Source of the DNA: Dryocola sp051297175
GTDB lineage: Bacteria > Pseudomonadota > Gammaproteobacteria > Enterobacterales > Enterobacteriaceae
Assembly (NCBI RefSeq): GCF_051297175.1
Contig: NZ_JBINNY010000001.1
Location: 1-64,000 of the forward strand
Direction of reading: 5' to 3'
Length of the DNA stretch: 64,000 nucleotides
Positions 1 through 9,683 of the stretch are shown here, piece by piece. Numbering within the stretch: position 1 is the first letter of the stretch; every line of letters starts with the position of its first letter. Made by a program: the position numbers and the translations under genes. Under the pieces are notes generated by a model, which saw only the letters and a list, made by a program, of their open reading frames with translations, had not been told where the DNA came from and searched no databases.

Positions 1-1068
1 ATGCGCCCCAGCTGGGACAACCTCCCGGCACCTGCCGAGCAGTCATACCGATCTAACGTCAACCTGAAGCACACCTTCGATAACTTCGTAGAAGGTAAGT
101 CGAACCAGCTGGCACGCGCGGCGGCACGCCAGGTGGCAGACAACCCGGGTGGCGCATACAACCCTCTCTTCCTTTATGGCGGCACGGGTCTGGGTAAAAC
201 GCACCTGCTGCATGCGGTGGGTAACGGCATTATTGCCCGTAAGCCGAACGCCAAAGTGGTGTACATGCACTCTGAACGTTTCGTTCAGGACATGGTGAAA
301 GCCCTGCAGAACAACGCCATTGAAGAGTTCAAACGCTATTACCGTTCGGTCGACGCGCTGCTCATCGATGACATTCAGTTTTTTGCCAATAAAGAGCGCT
401 CACAGGAAGAATTCTTCCATACCTTTAATGCCCTGCTTGAAGGTAACCAACAGATCATTCTTACCTCGGATCGTTATCCAAAAGAGATCAACGGTGTTGA
501 GGATCGTCTGAAATCCCGCTTCGGCTGGGGGCTGACCGTTGCGATCGAACCGCCTGAGTTAGAAACTCGTGTGGCGATCCTGATGAAAAAAGCCGATGAG
601 AATGACATTCGCCTGCCGGGCGAAGTGGCCTTCTTTATTGCCAAGCGCCTTCGCTCTAACGTACGTGAGCTGGAAGGGGCACTGAACCGCGTCATTGCCA
701 ACGCCAACTTTACCGGGCGCGCCATTACTATCGATTTCGTGCGTGAAGCGCTGCGCGATCTGCTGGCGCTGCAGGAAAAACTCGTCACCATCGACAATAT
801 CCAGAAGACGGTGGCCGAGTATTACAAGATTAAGGTTGCTGACCTGCTGTCCAAGCGTCGTTCTCGCTCCGTTGCCCGCCCGCGTCAAATGGCGATGGCA
901 CTGGCGAAAGAACTGACCAACCATAGCCTGCCGGAAATCGGCGATGCCTTTGGTGGCCGCGACCATACCACCGTGCTGCACGCCTGCCGTAAAATCGAGC
1001 AGCTGCGTGAAGAAAGCCACGACATCAAAGAAGACTTCTCCAACCTAATCAGAACATTATCTTCGTGA
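1..1068 (+). CDS. dnaA: Chromosomal replication initiator DnaA (5' end outside window)
   Basis: DnaA binds DnaA boxes at oriC as an ATP-bound oligomer, melts the origin and recruits DnaB. The visible 355 residues are domains III and IV. Walker A GTGLGKT is at residues 61-67 of the fragment, Walker B LIDDIQFF around 121-128, the arginine-finger region SRFGWG near 172-177, and the C-terminal DNA-binding signature GGRDHTTVLHACRK near the end. E. coli DnaA has 467 residues, so about 112 N-terminal residues (domain I and most of the domain II linker) lie outside the window. The ATG at base 1 is an internal Met codon, not the true start. The stop is TGA, 4 bp before dnaN, consistent with the usual dnaA-dnaN-recF operon. 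Confidence 0.98.
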   Translation: MRPSWDNLPAPAEQSYRSNVNLKHTFDNFVEGKSNQLARAAARQVADNPGGAYNPLFLYGGTGLGKTHLLHAVGNGIIARKPNAKVVYMHSERFVQDMVKALQNNAIEEFKRYYRSVDALLIDDIQFFANKERSQEEFFHTFNALLEGNQQIILTSDRYPKEINGVEDRLKSRFGWGLTVAIEPPELETRVAILMKKADENDIRLPGEVAFFIAKRLRSNVRELEGALNRVIANANFTGRAITIDFVREALRDLLALQEKLVTIDNIQKTVAEYYKIKVADLLSKRRSRSVARPRQMAMALAKELTNHSLPEIGDAFGGRDHTTVLHACRKIEQLREESHDIKEDFSNLIRTLSS

Positions 1069-1072
1069 CGCT

Positions 1073-2173
1073 ATGAAATTTACCGTTGAACGTGAAACTT
1101 TATTAAAACCGCTGCAACAGGTGAGTGGCCCATTAGGCGGCCGTCCGACGTTACCGATTCTCGGCAACCTGCTGTTGCAAGTCGCGGAAGGTGCGCTCTC
1201 TTTAACCGGGACCGATCTGGAAATGGAGATGGTTGCGCGCGTCGCCCTGGTGCAGCCGCATGAGCCGGGTGCCACTACTGTGCCCGCCCGCAAATTCTTC
1301 GATATCTGTCGTGGCCTGCCTGAAGGCGCTGAAATTGCCGTTCAGCTGGAGGGCGACCGCATGCTGGTTCGCTCCGGCCGCAGCCGTTTCTCGCTCTCTA
1401 CGTTACCGGCGGCAGACTTCCCGAACCTGGACGACTGGCAGAGCGAAGTTGAATTTACCCTGCCGCAGGCGACCATGAAACGTCTGATCGAAGCCACGCA
1501 GTTCTCTATGGCTCATCAGGACGTGCGCTACTACCTCAACGGCATGCTGTTTGAAACCGAAGGGGAAGAGCTGCGCACCGTTGCCACCGACGGGCACCGT
1601 CTGGCCGTCTGTTCCATGCCGATTGGTCAGGAACTGCCGAACCATTCGGTGATCGTGCCGCGAAAAGGCGTGATTGAGCTAATGCGTATGCTCGACGGCG
1701 GCGACACCCCGCTGCGCGTACAGATCGGCAGCAATAATATTCGCGCCCACGTCGGCGACTTTATCTTCACTTCGAAGCTGGTTGACGGTCGTTTCCCGGA
1801 TTATCGCCGCGTATTGCCGAAGAACCCGGATAAACACCTTGATGCAGGCTGCGATCTGCTCAAGCAGGCTTTTGCCCGTGCGGCCATTCTGTCCAACGAG
1901 AAATTCCGCGGCGTGCGCCTGTACGTCAGCCAGAATCAAATCAAAATCACCGCCAACAACCCGGAGCAGGAAGAAGCAGAAGAAATTCTGGATGTCTCCT
2001 ACGACGGCGCTGATTTGGAAATCGGCTTTAACGTCAGCTACGTGCTTGATGTGCTCAACGCGCTGAAGTGCGAAAACGTGCGCATCCTGCTGACCGACTC
2101 CGTTTCCAGCGTGCAGATTGAAGATGCGGCTTCGCAAGCGGCTGCCTATGTTGTGATGCCAATGAGACTGTAG
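1073..2173 (+). CDS. dnaN: DNA polymerase III beta sliding clamp
   Basis: The beta clamp forms a dimeric ring around DNA and tethers polymerase III and other DNA enzymes. The 366 residues equal the E. coli length and the sequence is collinear with it, from the start (MKFTVERETLLKPL) to the clamp C-terminus VVMPMRL. The fold is three repeated clamp domains of about 120 residues. Its start lies 4 bp after the dnaA stop, and recF begins at the base after its TAG, so the three genes are evidently co-transcribed and probably translationally coupled. No oddities were seen. Confidence 0.98.
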   Translation: MKFTVERETLLKPLQQVSGPLGGRPTLPILGNLLLQVAEGALSLTGTDLEMEMVARVALVQPHEPGATTVPARKFFDICRGLPEGAEIAVQLEGDRMLVRSGRSRFSLSTLPAADFPNLDDWQSEVEFTLPQATMKRLIEATQFSMAHQDVRYYLNGMLFETEGEELRTVATDGHRLAVCSMPIGQELPNHSVIVPRKGVIELMRMLDGGDTPLRVQIGSNNIRAHVGDFIFTSKLVDGRFPDYRRVLPKNPDKHLDAGCDLLKQAFARAAILSNEKFRGVRLYVSQNQIKITANNPEQEEAEEILDVSYDGADLEIGFNVSYVLDVLNALKCENVRILLTDSVSSVQIEDAASQAAAYVVMPMRL

Positions 2174-3247
2174 ATGTCGCTCACCCGACTGTTAATCAAA
2201 GATTTTCGCAATATAGAAAACGCGGATCTGGCTCTCTCTCCTGGCTTTAACTTCCTGGTCGGTGCCAACGGTAGCGGTAAAACCAGCGTGCTTGAGGCGA
2301 TTTATACCCTCGGGCACGGCCGTGCTTTTCGCAGCCTGAAAATCGAGCGCGTGATCCGTCACGAACAGGAATCTTTTGTGTTGCACGGGCGGTTAAAGGA
2401 CGGCGAAAGGGAAACCTCCGTCGGCCTGACCAAAGACCGCTCGGGCGACAGTAAAGTGCGCATCGACGGCAGCGACGGCCACAAAGTGGCGGAACTCGCG
2501 CTGCTCATGCCGATGCAGCTGATTACCCCCGAGGGGTTTACATTGCTCAACGGCGGCCCCAAATACCGTAGAGCCTTCCTCGATTGGGGATGTTTCCATA
2601 ACGAACCCGGTTTTTTTGTTGCCTGGAGCAACCTCAAGCGCCTGCTTAAGCAACGAAACGCCGCGTTGCGGCAGGTCACACACTACGCGCAGCTGCGTCC
2701 ATGGGATAAGGAACTCATCCCGCTGGCCGAGCAAATAAGCCGCTGGCGCGCTGAATACAGTGCAGCTATTGCGGATGATATGGCTGATACCTGCGCACAA
2801 TTTTTGCCCGAGTTCTCACTGAGTTTCTCTTTCCAGCGCGGCTGGGAAAAGGAGAGTGATTACGCTGAGGTACTGGAACGCAGCTTCGAACGCGATCGCA
2901 TGCTGACCTATACCGCTCACGGCCCTCACAAAGCTGATTTTCGAATTCGTGCCGATGGCGCGCCCGTCGAGGACACCCTGTCTCGCGGACAGCTTAAATT
3001 ACTGATGTGCGCCCTAAGACTGGCGCAGGGTGAGTTTCTCACCCGACAGAACGGGCGGCGTTGCCTGTATCTGATAGATGATTTTGCCTCTGAACTAGAC
3101 GACGCTCGGCGTGGTCTATTAGCCAGCCGGTTAAAGGCAACGGAATCACAGGTTTTTGTTAGCGCGATAAGCGCGGACCATGTGATGGATATGGCGGACA
3201 AAAATTCAAAGATGTTCGCCGTAGATCAGGGTAAAATAGCGGATTAA
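2174..3247 (+). CDS. recF: RecF recombination/gap-repair ATPase
   Basis: RecF is an SMC-like ABC ATPase that, with RecO and RecR, loads RecA at single-strand gaps. The 357 residues equal the E. coli length. Walker A GANGSGKT is at residues 30-37, the ABC signature LSRGQLKLL lies in the C-terminal third, and Walker B LYLIDDFASELD follows. The ATG directly abuts the dnaN stop codon, which supports translational coupling. gyrB starts 28 bp downstream, completing the conserved dnaA-dnaN-recF-gyrB order. Confidence 0.98.
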   Translation: MSLTRLLIKDFRNIENADLALSPGFNFLVGANGSGKTSVLEAIYTLGHGRAFRSLKIERVIRHEQESFVLHGRLKDGERETSVGLTKDRSGDSKVRIDGSDGHKVAELALLMPMQLITPEGFTLLNGGPKYRRAFLDWGCFHNEPGFFVAWSNLKRLLKQRNAALRQVTHYAQLRPWDKELIPLAEQISRWRAEYSAAIADDMADTCAQFLPEFSLSFSFQRGWEKESDYAEVLERSFERDRMLTYTAHGPHKADFRIRADGAPVEDTLSRGQLKLLMCALRLAQGEFLTRQNGRRCLYLIDDFASELDDARRGLLASRLKATESQVFVSAISADHVMDMADKNSKMFAVDQGKIAD

Positions 3248-3275
3248 CCCAAGAATAAATGAGCGAGAAACGTTG

Positions 3276-5690
3276 ATGTCGAATTCTTATGACTCCTCCA
3301 GTATCAAAGTCCTTAAGGGGCTGGATGCGGTACGTAAGCGCCCGGGCATGTATATCGGCGATACGGACGACGGCACCGGTCTGCACCACATGGTATTTGA
3401 GGTCGTGGATAACGCTATCGACGAAGCACTCGCTGGCCACTGTAAAGATATCGTTGTCACCATCCACGCCGATAACTCCGTTTCCGTAACGGATGATGGC
3501 CGTGGTATTCCGACCGGTATTCACCCGGAAGAAGGCGTGTCCGCAGCCGAAGTCATCATGACCGTGCTGCACGCGGGCGGTAAATTCGATGACAACTCTT
3601 ATAAAGTTTCCGGTGGTCTGCACGGTGTAGGTGTATCGGTAGTCAACGCCCTGTCCCAGAAGCTGGAACTGCTGATTCGCCGCGAAGGCAAAATCCATCA
3701 GCAGACCTACGTCCACGGCGTGCCGCAGGCCCCGCTGGCGGTCACTGGCGATACCGATGTTACCGGTACGCAGGTGCGCTTCTGGCCGAGCCACGAAACC
3801 TTCACCAACGTGATTGAGTTCGAATACGATATCCTGGCAAAACGCCTGCGCGAGCTGTCGTTCCTGAACTCCGGCGTGTCTATCCGCCTGATCGACAAAC
3901 GCGATGGCCGTCAGGACCACTTCCATTATGAAGGCGGTATCCGCGCATTCGTTGAGTACCTCAACAAGAACAAAACCCCTATCCACCCAACCGTGTTCTA
4001 TTTCAGCACTGAAAAAGACGGTATCGGCGTGGAAGTGGCGCTGCAGTGGAACGACGGTTTCCAGGAAAATATTTACTGCTTCACCAACAACATTCCGCAG
4101 CGCGACGGCGGCACGCACCTCGCTGGTTTCCGTGCGGCGATGACGCGTACCCTTAACGCGTACATGGACAAAGAAGGCTATAGCAAAAAAGCGAAAGTCA
4201 GCGCCACCGGCGACGACGCCCGCGAAGGCCTGATTGCCGTGGTTTCCGTGAAGGTGCCGGATCCGAAATTCTCCTCGCAGACCAAAGACAAGCTGGTTTC
4301 CTCCGAGGTGAAATCCGCGGTTGAGCAGCAGATGAACGAACTGCTGGCCGAATACCTGTTGGAAAACCCGAGCGACGCGAAAATCGTCGTCGGCAAAATT
4401 ATCGATGCCGCTCGTGCTCGTGAAGCAGCGCGTCGCGCGCGTGAAATGACCCGCCGTAAAGGCGCGCTGGACCTGGCAGGCCTGCCGGGTAAACTGGCGG
4501 ACTGTCAGGAACGCGACCCGGCCCACTCCGAACTGTACCTCGTGGAAGGGGACTCTGCGGGCGGCTCTGCAAAACAGGGGCGTAACCGTAAGAACCAGGC
4601 GATCCTGCCGCTGAAGGGTAAAATCCTTAACGTTGAGAAAGCGCGCTTCGACAAGATGCTCGCCTCTCAGGAAGTGGCAACGCTTATCACCGCGCTGGGC
4701 TGCGGCATCGGCCGTGACGAATACAACCCGGACAAGCTGCGCTACCACAGCATCATCATCATGACGGATGCGGACGTCGATGGTTCTCACATCCGTACCC
4801 TGCTGCTGACCTTCTTCTACCGCCAGATGCCGGAAATCGTTGAGCGTGGCCACGTATACATCGCCCAGCCGCCGCTCTACAAGGTGAAGAAAGGCAAGCA
4901 GGAGCAGTACATCAAAGACGATGAGGCGATGGACCAGTACCAGATCTCCATCGCGCTGGATGGCGCTACGCTGCACGCCAATGCCCACGCTCCTGCTCTG
5001 GCAGGCGAAGCGCTGGAAAAACTGGTTTCTGAGTACAACGCCTCCCAGAAAATGATTGGTCGCATGGAGCGACGCTACCCGCGCAACCTGCTGAACAACC
5101 TCGTTTATCACCCAACGCTTACCGAAGCCGATCTGGCTGACGAAGGCAAAGTGGGCGAGTGGGTGACCGCGCTGGTGACCCAGCTGAACGAAAAAGAGCA
5201 GCACGGCAGCACCTGGAACTCCATCGTGCGTGAAAACCGCGAGCTGAACATCTTCGAGCCGGTCATCCGCGTGCGTACCCACGGCGTCGATACCGACTAC
5301 CCGCTGGAGCACGAGTTTGTCGTCGGTGGCGAATACCGCCGTCTGTGCTCGCTCGGCGAGAAGCTGCGCGGCCTTATCGAAGAAGACGCGTTTATCGAAC
5401 GTGGCGAACGCCGTCAGCCAATTGCCAGTTTCGAACAGGCGCTGGAGTGGCTGGTGAAAGAGTCCCGTCGTGGCCTGTCTATTCAGCGCTACAAAGGTCT
5501 GGGCGAAATGAACCCAGAGCAGCTGTGGGAAACCACCATGGACCCAGAAAGCCGCCGTATGCTGCGCGTAACCGTAAAAGATGCGATTGCCGCCGATCAG
5601 CTGTTCACCACCCTGATGGGCGATGCGGTTGAACCACGTCGTGCCTTTATCGAAGAAAACGCCCTGAAAGCGGCGAACATCGATATCTAA
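3276..5690 (+). CDS. gyrB: DNA gyrase subunit B
   Basis: GyrB is the ATPase subunit of gyrase, which introduces negative supercoils. The 804 residues match the E. coli length when the ATG is used; an in-frame TTG three bases upstream is a less likely start. Visible motifs are the GHKL ATP site (DGRGIP and GGLHGVGVSVVNA), the TOPRIM motifs EGDSAGGSAKQ and DADVDGSHI, and the tail motif YKGLGEMN. It is the last gene of the dnaA-gyrB group. A GC-rich hairpin follows the stop. Confidence 0.98.
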   Translation: MSNSYDSSSIKVLKGLDAVRKRPGMYIGDTDDGTGLHHMVFEVVDNAIDEALAGHCKDIVVTIHADNSVSVTDDGRGIPTGIHPEEGVSAAEVIMTVLHAGGKFDDNSYKVSGGLHGVGVSVVNALSQKLELLIRREGKIHQQTYVHGVPQAPLAVTGDTDVTGTQVRFWPSHETFTNVIEFEYDILAKRLRELSFLNSGVSIRLIDKRDGRQDHFHYEGGIRAFVEYLNKNKTPIHPTVFYFSTEKDGIGVEVALQWNDGFQENIYCFTNNIPQRDGGTHLAGFRAAMTRTLNAYMDKEGYSKKAKVSATGDDAREGLIAVVSVKVPDPKFSSQTKDKLVSSEVKSAVEQQMNELLAEYLLENPSDAKIVVGKIIDAARAREAARRAREMTRRKGALDLAGLPGKLADCQERDPAHSELYLVEGDSAGGSAKQGRNRKNQAILPLKGKILNVEKARFDKMLASQEVATLITALGCGIGRDEYNPDKLRYHSIIIMTDADVDGSHIRTLLLTFFYRQMPEIVERGHVYIAQPPLYKVKKGKQEQYIKDDEAMDQYQISIALDGATLHANAHAPALAGEALEKLVSEYNASQKMIGRMERRYPRNLLNNLVYHPTLTEADLADEGKVGEWVTALVTQLNEKEQHGSTWNSIVRENRELNIFEPVIRVRTHGVDTDYPLEHEFVVGGEYRRLCSLGEKLRGLIEEDAFIERGERRQPIASFEQALEWLVKESRRGLSIQRYKGLGEMNPEQLWETTMDPESRRMLRVTVKDAIAADQLFTTLMGDAVEPRRAFIEENALKAANIDI

Positions 5691-5700
5691 GTCTGTCCCT

Positions 5701-5725
5701 GCTGGTGGGCGTCTTGCCCGCCAGC
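5701..5725 (+). terminator. Hairpin after gyrB
   Basis: A ten-base arm gctggtgggc pairs with gcccgccagc (one G-U pair) across a five-base loop, 10 bp after the gyrB stop. There is no clear run of T after it, so it may act as a 3'-end stabiliser or weak terminator rather than a strong intrinsic one. Confidence 0.45.
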
Positions 5726-5819
5726 ATCTTCTGCAGCAAAATCCCTTTATTTCCGCGCTAAATCCCCGCTGTGACATACACTTCTAAAGCACACGTCGTA
5801 ATCGCAAGAGGACACAACT

Positions 5820-6212
5820 ATGGGTCTATTCGATCAGGTTACCGGCATGCTCGGGGGTGGCGATGCGGCAAAATTCAAAGTCATCCTCGAGTGGATAAAT
5901 CAACAGGGCGGGATTCAGGCCATTCTTGAGAAGTTCCGCGAGAAAGGATTTGGCGAAACCGTTAACTCCTGGCTGAGCGGCGCGCACAACCAAAGCGTTA
6001 ATCCTGAACAAATTCAGGAAGTTTTTGGTATTCCGGCGCTGAGCGGGCTTGCTCAAAAGCTGGGCATTGACGTCGGCGGCGCGTCGATTCTGCTGTCCGA
6101 GCAGTTCCCTAAAATCGTCGATGCGCTTTCACCCGCGGGCGAAGTCAAACACGACGACGAAGACCTGCTAACCAAAGGGTTCCATATCCTGCGTGATAAG
6201 TTCTTTAGCTAA
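5820..6212 (+). CDS. yidB: YidB, DUF937 family protein
   Basis: A 130-residue soluble protein collinear with E. coli YidB (about 132 residues) of the DUF937 family; its molecular function is not established. It begins MGLFDQVTGMLGGGD, typical of the family, and has no signal peptide or membrane segment. The ATG follows an AGAGGA ribosome site. It is a monocistronic unit between gyrB and yidA, with its own terminator. Confidence 0.92.
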   Translation: MGLFDQVTGMLGGGDAAKFKVILEWINQQGGIQAILEKFREKGFGETVNSWLSGAHNQSVNPEQIQEVFGIPALSGLAQKLGIDVGGASILLSEQFPKIVDALSPAGEVKHDDEDLLTKGFHILRDKFFS

Positions 6213-6217
6213 CCGAT

Positions 6218-6257
6218 AAACGCCACCGCGAGTTCTGTACTCGGGTGGCGTTTTTTT
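6218..6257 (+). terminator. Intrinsic terminator of yidB
   Basis: A long stem (aaacgccaccgcgag against ctcgggtggcgttt, one bulge) with a 7-base loop is followed by a run of seven T residues just after the yidB stop. Confidence 0.9.
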
Positions 6258-6351
6258 ATCGAAAACGGACCTTTTTCACATAAATCCAGGTACTATTTTT
6301 GCAGGCGCAATCGCGTTAGCATGGAATAAATTCATTACCTCAGAAAATACT

Positions 6352-7164
6352 ATGCCTATAAAATTGATTGCGATTGATATGGACGGCACCCTATTGCTGC
6401 CAGACCACACGATTTCCCCTGCCGTTAAAGCCGCCATTGCCAGCGCCCGCCAGCGCGGCGTGAACGTTGTGCTTTGCACCGGCCGCCCTTATGCAGGCGT
6501 TGAGAACTACCTGCGCGAGCTGCATATGGACCAGCCAAACGACTACTGCATCACCTATAACGGCGCGCTGGTGCAGAAAGCAAACGACGGCAGCACCGTC
6601 GCGCAGACCGCGCTCAGCTATGACGACTACCGTTATCTGGAGCAGCTTTCCCGCGAAGTCGGCTCTCATTTCCATGCGCTGGATCGCCACACGCTCTACA
6701 CCGCCAACCGCGATATCAGCTACTACACCGTCCACGAATCCTTTATCGCCAATATCCCGCTGGTCTTCTGCGAGGCGGAAAATATGGCGAAAGACGGCCA
6801 GTTCCTGAAGGTGATGATGATCGATGATCCGGTAATCCTCGATAAAGCCATCGCAAAAATCCCCGCAGAGGTTTACGACCGCTACACCCTGCTTAAAAGC
6901 TCCCCGTATTTCCTGGAAATCCTTGATAAGCGCGTGAATAAAGGCACGGGCGTGAAAGCGCTGGCTGAATCGCTGGGCATCAAGCAGGAAGAGGTGATGA
7001 CGCTGGGCGATCAGGAAAACGACATCGCGATGCTGGAGTACGCGGGCATCGGCGTGGCGATGGAAAACGCCATCGATAAAGTTAAAGAGGTCAGCAACTT
7101 TGTCACCAAATCCAACCTGGAAGACGGCGTGGCTTACGCCATCGAAAAGTTCGTGCTGAACTGA
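6352..7164 (+). CDS. yidA: HAD-superfamily sugar-phosphate phosphatase YidA
   Basis: A Cof-type HAD phosphatase of 270 residues, the E. coli YidA length. The E. coli enzyme dephosphorylates sugar phosphates such as erythrose-4-phosphate and alpha-glucose-1-phosphate in vitro. Motif I DMDGT (nucleophile D9, acid D11) is at the N-terminus; motif IV LGDQENDIAML, which binds Mg, is in the C-terminal third; the Cof-type cap lies between them. It is transcribed alone between yidB and a bidirectional hairpin. Confidence 0.96.
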   Translation: MPIKLIAIDMDGTLLLPDHTISPAVKAAIASARQRGVNVVLCTGRPYAGVENYLRELHMDQPNDYCITYNGALVQKANDGSTVAQTALSYDDYRYLEQLSREVGSHFHALDRHTLYTANRDISYYTVHESFIANIPLVFCEAENMAKDGQFLKVMMIDDPVILDKAIAKIPAEVYDRYTLLKSSPYFLEILDKRVNKGTGVKALAESLGIKQEEVMTLGDQENDIAMLEYAGIGVAMENAIDKVKEVSNFVTKSNLEDGVAYAIEKFVLN

Positions 7165-7177
7165 TTTTTCCGTGGGT

Positions 7178-7208
7178 TTATCGGGTAGCGCATACGTCTA
7201 CCCGATAA
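7178..7208. terminator. Bidirectional hairpin between yidA and cbrA
   Basis: A perfect 11-bp stem, ttatcgggtag paired with ctacccgataa, around a 9-base loop. It sits between the convergent ends of yidA (+) and cbrA (-). Each side carries a few A/T bases, so it could end transcription from both sides. Confidence 0.6.
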
Positions 7209-7226
7209 CGCTAAACGCCGTCGCGG

Positions 7227-8294
7227 CTAATCCTCATAAGCGAGCGGCACGTCGGCGATCCTGCTTTTCATCACCAGCCTGCGCGACCACGCGGAGGTTA
7301 AAATCCGCGCTTTAATCACCTTTGTGAAAAGCTTCCTTCTCAGCTTGCCTGTTCCTTTCCAATAGGCGACGTTCGGCGTCACATGCCGTTCGTTAAAGAT
7401 ATTTGCCAGAATTTCCGCGCTGTCCAGCGCGTAGCTAATCCCTTCCAGCGAGCTGGCGCTGATAAAGCCTGCTGCTTCGCCAATGAGAAAAGCGTTGTCC
7501 CTGCCGCACACAAAATCGCGCCATCTGGACGGGCAAAGCACGATGCATTTTTCCTCTTTTACCGGTTCGGTAAAAACAAACGAACGGGCCGCCATCCTCG
7601 CCTTCAACGCACCGTAGCGCTGCCTGCCCTCCTTCATCGGGAAAGCACCGCCAAAAATAAAGTAGCCATCTTTCGACATGCTCCAGGCGTAGCAGTCCGT
7701 AATGTCATTATCAAAAATGCATGAATAGAACGGGCGCGCGTGTTTTTCGGTAAACCACTGCTGGATCGCCTGATATTTGCGGATGCTGTGCTGTGGATAA
7801 ACCGTGCGGCGAACCAGCGAGTTTGCACCGTCCGCGCCGACAAGATAGCGCGCGCTCACCTCATGCGTTTTTCCCCCATCGACAAACTGAATCCGATAAG
7901 TATCACCGTTCTTTTCTATACGCTTGCACAGGGCGTCGTGGCGAACATCCACCGAATTTGGGATCAGCGTTTTAAGCCATAAATCAAAGGTATGGCGATT
8001 AATATTGATGTACGTTCGCTGGTAGTTGCATACCACGTCCGACTGCAAATCGAAGGTTTTTACGCTGAATATCTGCGGGTTGGCCAGCACGTGCACGGGT
8101 AAATTTATTCCCGATCTTATAAATGAGCGCTGGGCATCCGGTGCCAGTAAACCGCCGCAGGGTTTCTGAAAACCCTCTTCGCCTTCCCGCTGCTTTTTAT
8201 CAAGAGCCAGCACCCGCCAGTGCGGGGCCAGGGTGCGCGCAAGGGTCGCGCCCGCCGGGCCAAGGCCGATAATTGCAATATCGTAATGTTCCAC
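7227..8294 (-). CDS. cbrA: FAD-dependent oxidoreductase CbrA (geranylgeranyl-reductase-like)
   Basis: The 355 residues match E. coli CbrA (YidS), an FAD-binding protein of the geranylgeranyl reductase family. In E. coli its expression depends on CreBC and it raises colicin M tolerance. The dinucleotide-binding motif GLGPAG is at residues 10-15. The second FAD contact ARYLVGADGANS is mid-protein and the GEAAGF motif (FAD ribityl/phosphate site) is in the C-terminal third. In E. coli K-12 the dgo galactonate genes separate yidA from this gene; they are absent here. It is divergent from yidR across 105 bp. Substrate unknown. Confidence 0.88.
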   Translation of the reverse strand: MEHYDIAIIGLGPAGATLARTLAPHWRVLALDKKQREGEEGFQKPCGGLLAPDAQRSFIRSGINLPVHVLANPQIFSVKTFDLQSDVVCNYQRTYININRHTFDLWLKTLIPNSVDVRHDALCKRIEKNGDTYRIQFVDGGKTHEVSARYLVGADGANSLVRRTVYPQHSIRKYQAIQQWFTEKHARPFYSCIFDNDITDCYAWSMSKDGYFIFGGAFPMKEGRQRYGALKARMAARSFVFTEPVKEEKCIVLCPSRWRDFVCGRDNAFLIGEAAGFISASSLEGISYALDSAEILANIFNERHVTPNVAYWKGTGKLRRKLFTKVIKARILTSAWSRRLVMKSRIADVPLAYED

Positions 8295-8399
8295 TGAGAT
8301 TTCCCGTTGCAGACGTTAATAAACGGAAAATAGTGGGCTTTTGTGAAGTGGGTATGAAGTGTACTCTGAGGCGACTAATGCTTCAGGGTAATCATTTTC

Positions 8400-9668
8400 G
8401 TGACTAAACAACTCACCTTTGCACCGCGAAATCACCAGCTCACCAATATCAACGCCTGGACGCCGGACGGCGAGTGGCTCGCCTTTGACGTTCGTCCTTC
8501 CGGCGCGTCGTTTACCGGCCAAACCATCGAACGGGTGAATATCCATTCCGGCGAAGTCGAGGTGGTTTATCAGGCTCCGGCTGGCGCACACGTTGGCGTG
8601 GTAACGGTGAACCCGCAGACGCCAAACCGCTACGTGTTTATCCACGGCCCGGAAAACCCGGATGCGGACTGGCATTACGACTTTCACCATCGTCGCGGCG
8701 TAGTGGTGGAAAAAGGCGCAGTAAGCAACCTGGATGCGATGGATATCACCGCACCCTTTACGCCGGGCGCGCTGCGCGGCGGCAGCCACGTTCACGTCTG
8801 GAGCCCGGACGGTTCGCGTCTGAGCTTCACCTATAACGACCACGTTATGCACGAGCTTGACCCGGCGCTGGACCTGCGCAACGTCGGCGTCGCGCTGCCG
8901 TTCGGCCCGGTTAATCCCGTCAAACAACATCCGCGTGAATACGACGGCAGCCATTTCTGCGTGCTGGTCAGCCGCACCACGGCGTTACCACGGCCCGGCA
9001 GCGATGAGATTAACCGCGCCTATGAAGAGGGCTGGGTTGGCGCAAACGGCTATCGCAAGCCGGACGGCAGCACGCAGCGCTGGGCGCTGGCGTTTATCGG
9101 CGACACGCTTTCCGCCCAGGGCGAGAAAGTGCCCGAACTGTTTATTGTCGATCTGCCGGAAGATGAAACGTTATGGCGCACGCCGTGCGGCGCGCCGCTG
9201 GAAGGCACCGAAACCACGCTTCCCGCGCCGCCCGCAGGCGTGGCGCAGCGCCGCCTGACGTTCACCCATCAGCGCCGCTTTCCGGGCCTCGTCAGCCAGC
9301 CACGGCACTGGGTGCGCGGCAATCCGCAGGGCAATAGGCTGGCGTTTTTGATGAAGGATGAAGACGGCGTGGTGCAGGCGTGGCTGATATCGCCAGGCGG
9401 CGGCGAGCCGCAGCAGCTCACGCGCGGGGAAACGGATATCCAGTCCGCGTTCAACTGGCATCCTTCCGGGAAGGCTTTGGGATTCGTGCTGGATAATCGA
9501 ATTGTGCTGTGCGACGCGCAAAGCGGAGAAATCACGCCGCTAACGCAGCAGGGCAGCGCGGTGCCGTCTGCCGATGCGGTCGTCTTCTCACCGGATGGCA
9601 GGCACATCGCCTGGATGCAGGACGTTGACGGATACCGTCAGATTTTTATCACCGAAACCGGGCTATAG
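8400..9668 (+). CDS. yidR: YidR, DUF3748 / TolB-like beta-propeller protein
   Basis: The 422 residues correspond to E. coli YidR (about 415), a DUF3748 protein with TolB/PD40-like propeller repeats. Repeats of the type W-x-PDG are visible (WTPDGEWLAFD near the start, WSPDGSRLSF, FSPDGRHIAWMQD near the end). There is no signal peptide, so it is probably cytoplasmic. The start is taken as GTG because the nearby upstream ATG is out of frame. The function is unknown; the fold is shared with oligogalacturonate lyases, but nothing shows that activity here. Confidence 0.85.
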   Translation: MTKQLTFAPRNHQLTNINAWTPDGEWLAFDVRPSGASFTGQTIERVNIHSGEVEVVYQAPAGAHVGVVTVNPQTPNRYVFIHGPENPDADWHYDFHHRRGVVVEKGAVSNLDAMDITAPFTPGALRGGSHVHVWSPDGSRLSFTYNDHVMHELDPALDLRNVGVALPFGPVNPVKQHPREYDGSHFCVLVSRTTALPRPGSDEINRAYEEGWVGANGYRKPDGSTQRWALAFIGDTLSAQGEKVPELFIVDLPEDETLWRTPCGAPLEGTETTLPAPPAGVAQRRLTFTHQRRFPGLVSQPRHWVRGNPQGNRLAFLMKDEDGVVQAWLISPGGGEPQQLTRGETDIQSAFNWHPSGKALGFVLDNRIVLCDAQSGEITPLTQQGSAVPSADAVVFSPDGRHIAWMQDVDGYRQIFITETGL

Positions 9669-9683
9669 CAGCGCCGGACTGAA

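Noticed and set aside
1..3. The ATG at base 1 as the dnaA start
   Set aside because: The residues following it align to about position 113 of E. coli DnaA, so the gene simply enters from outside the window.
3159..5777. An 872-codon open frame on the minus strand opposite gyrB
   Set aside because: It mirrors the highly biased codon use of gyrB, matches no protein family I know and has no ribosome site; it is a shadow of the real gene.
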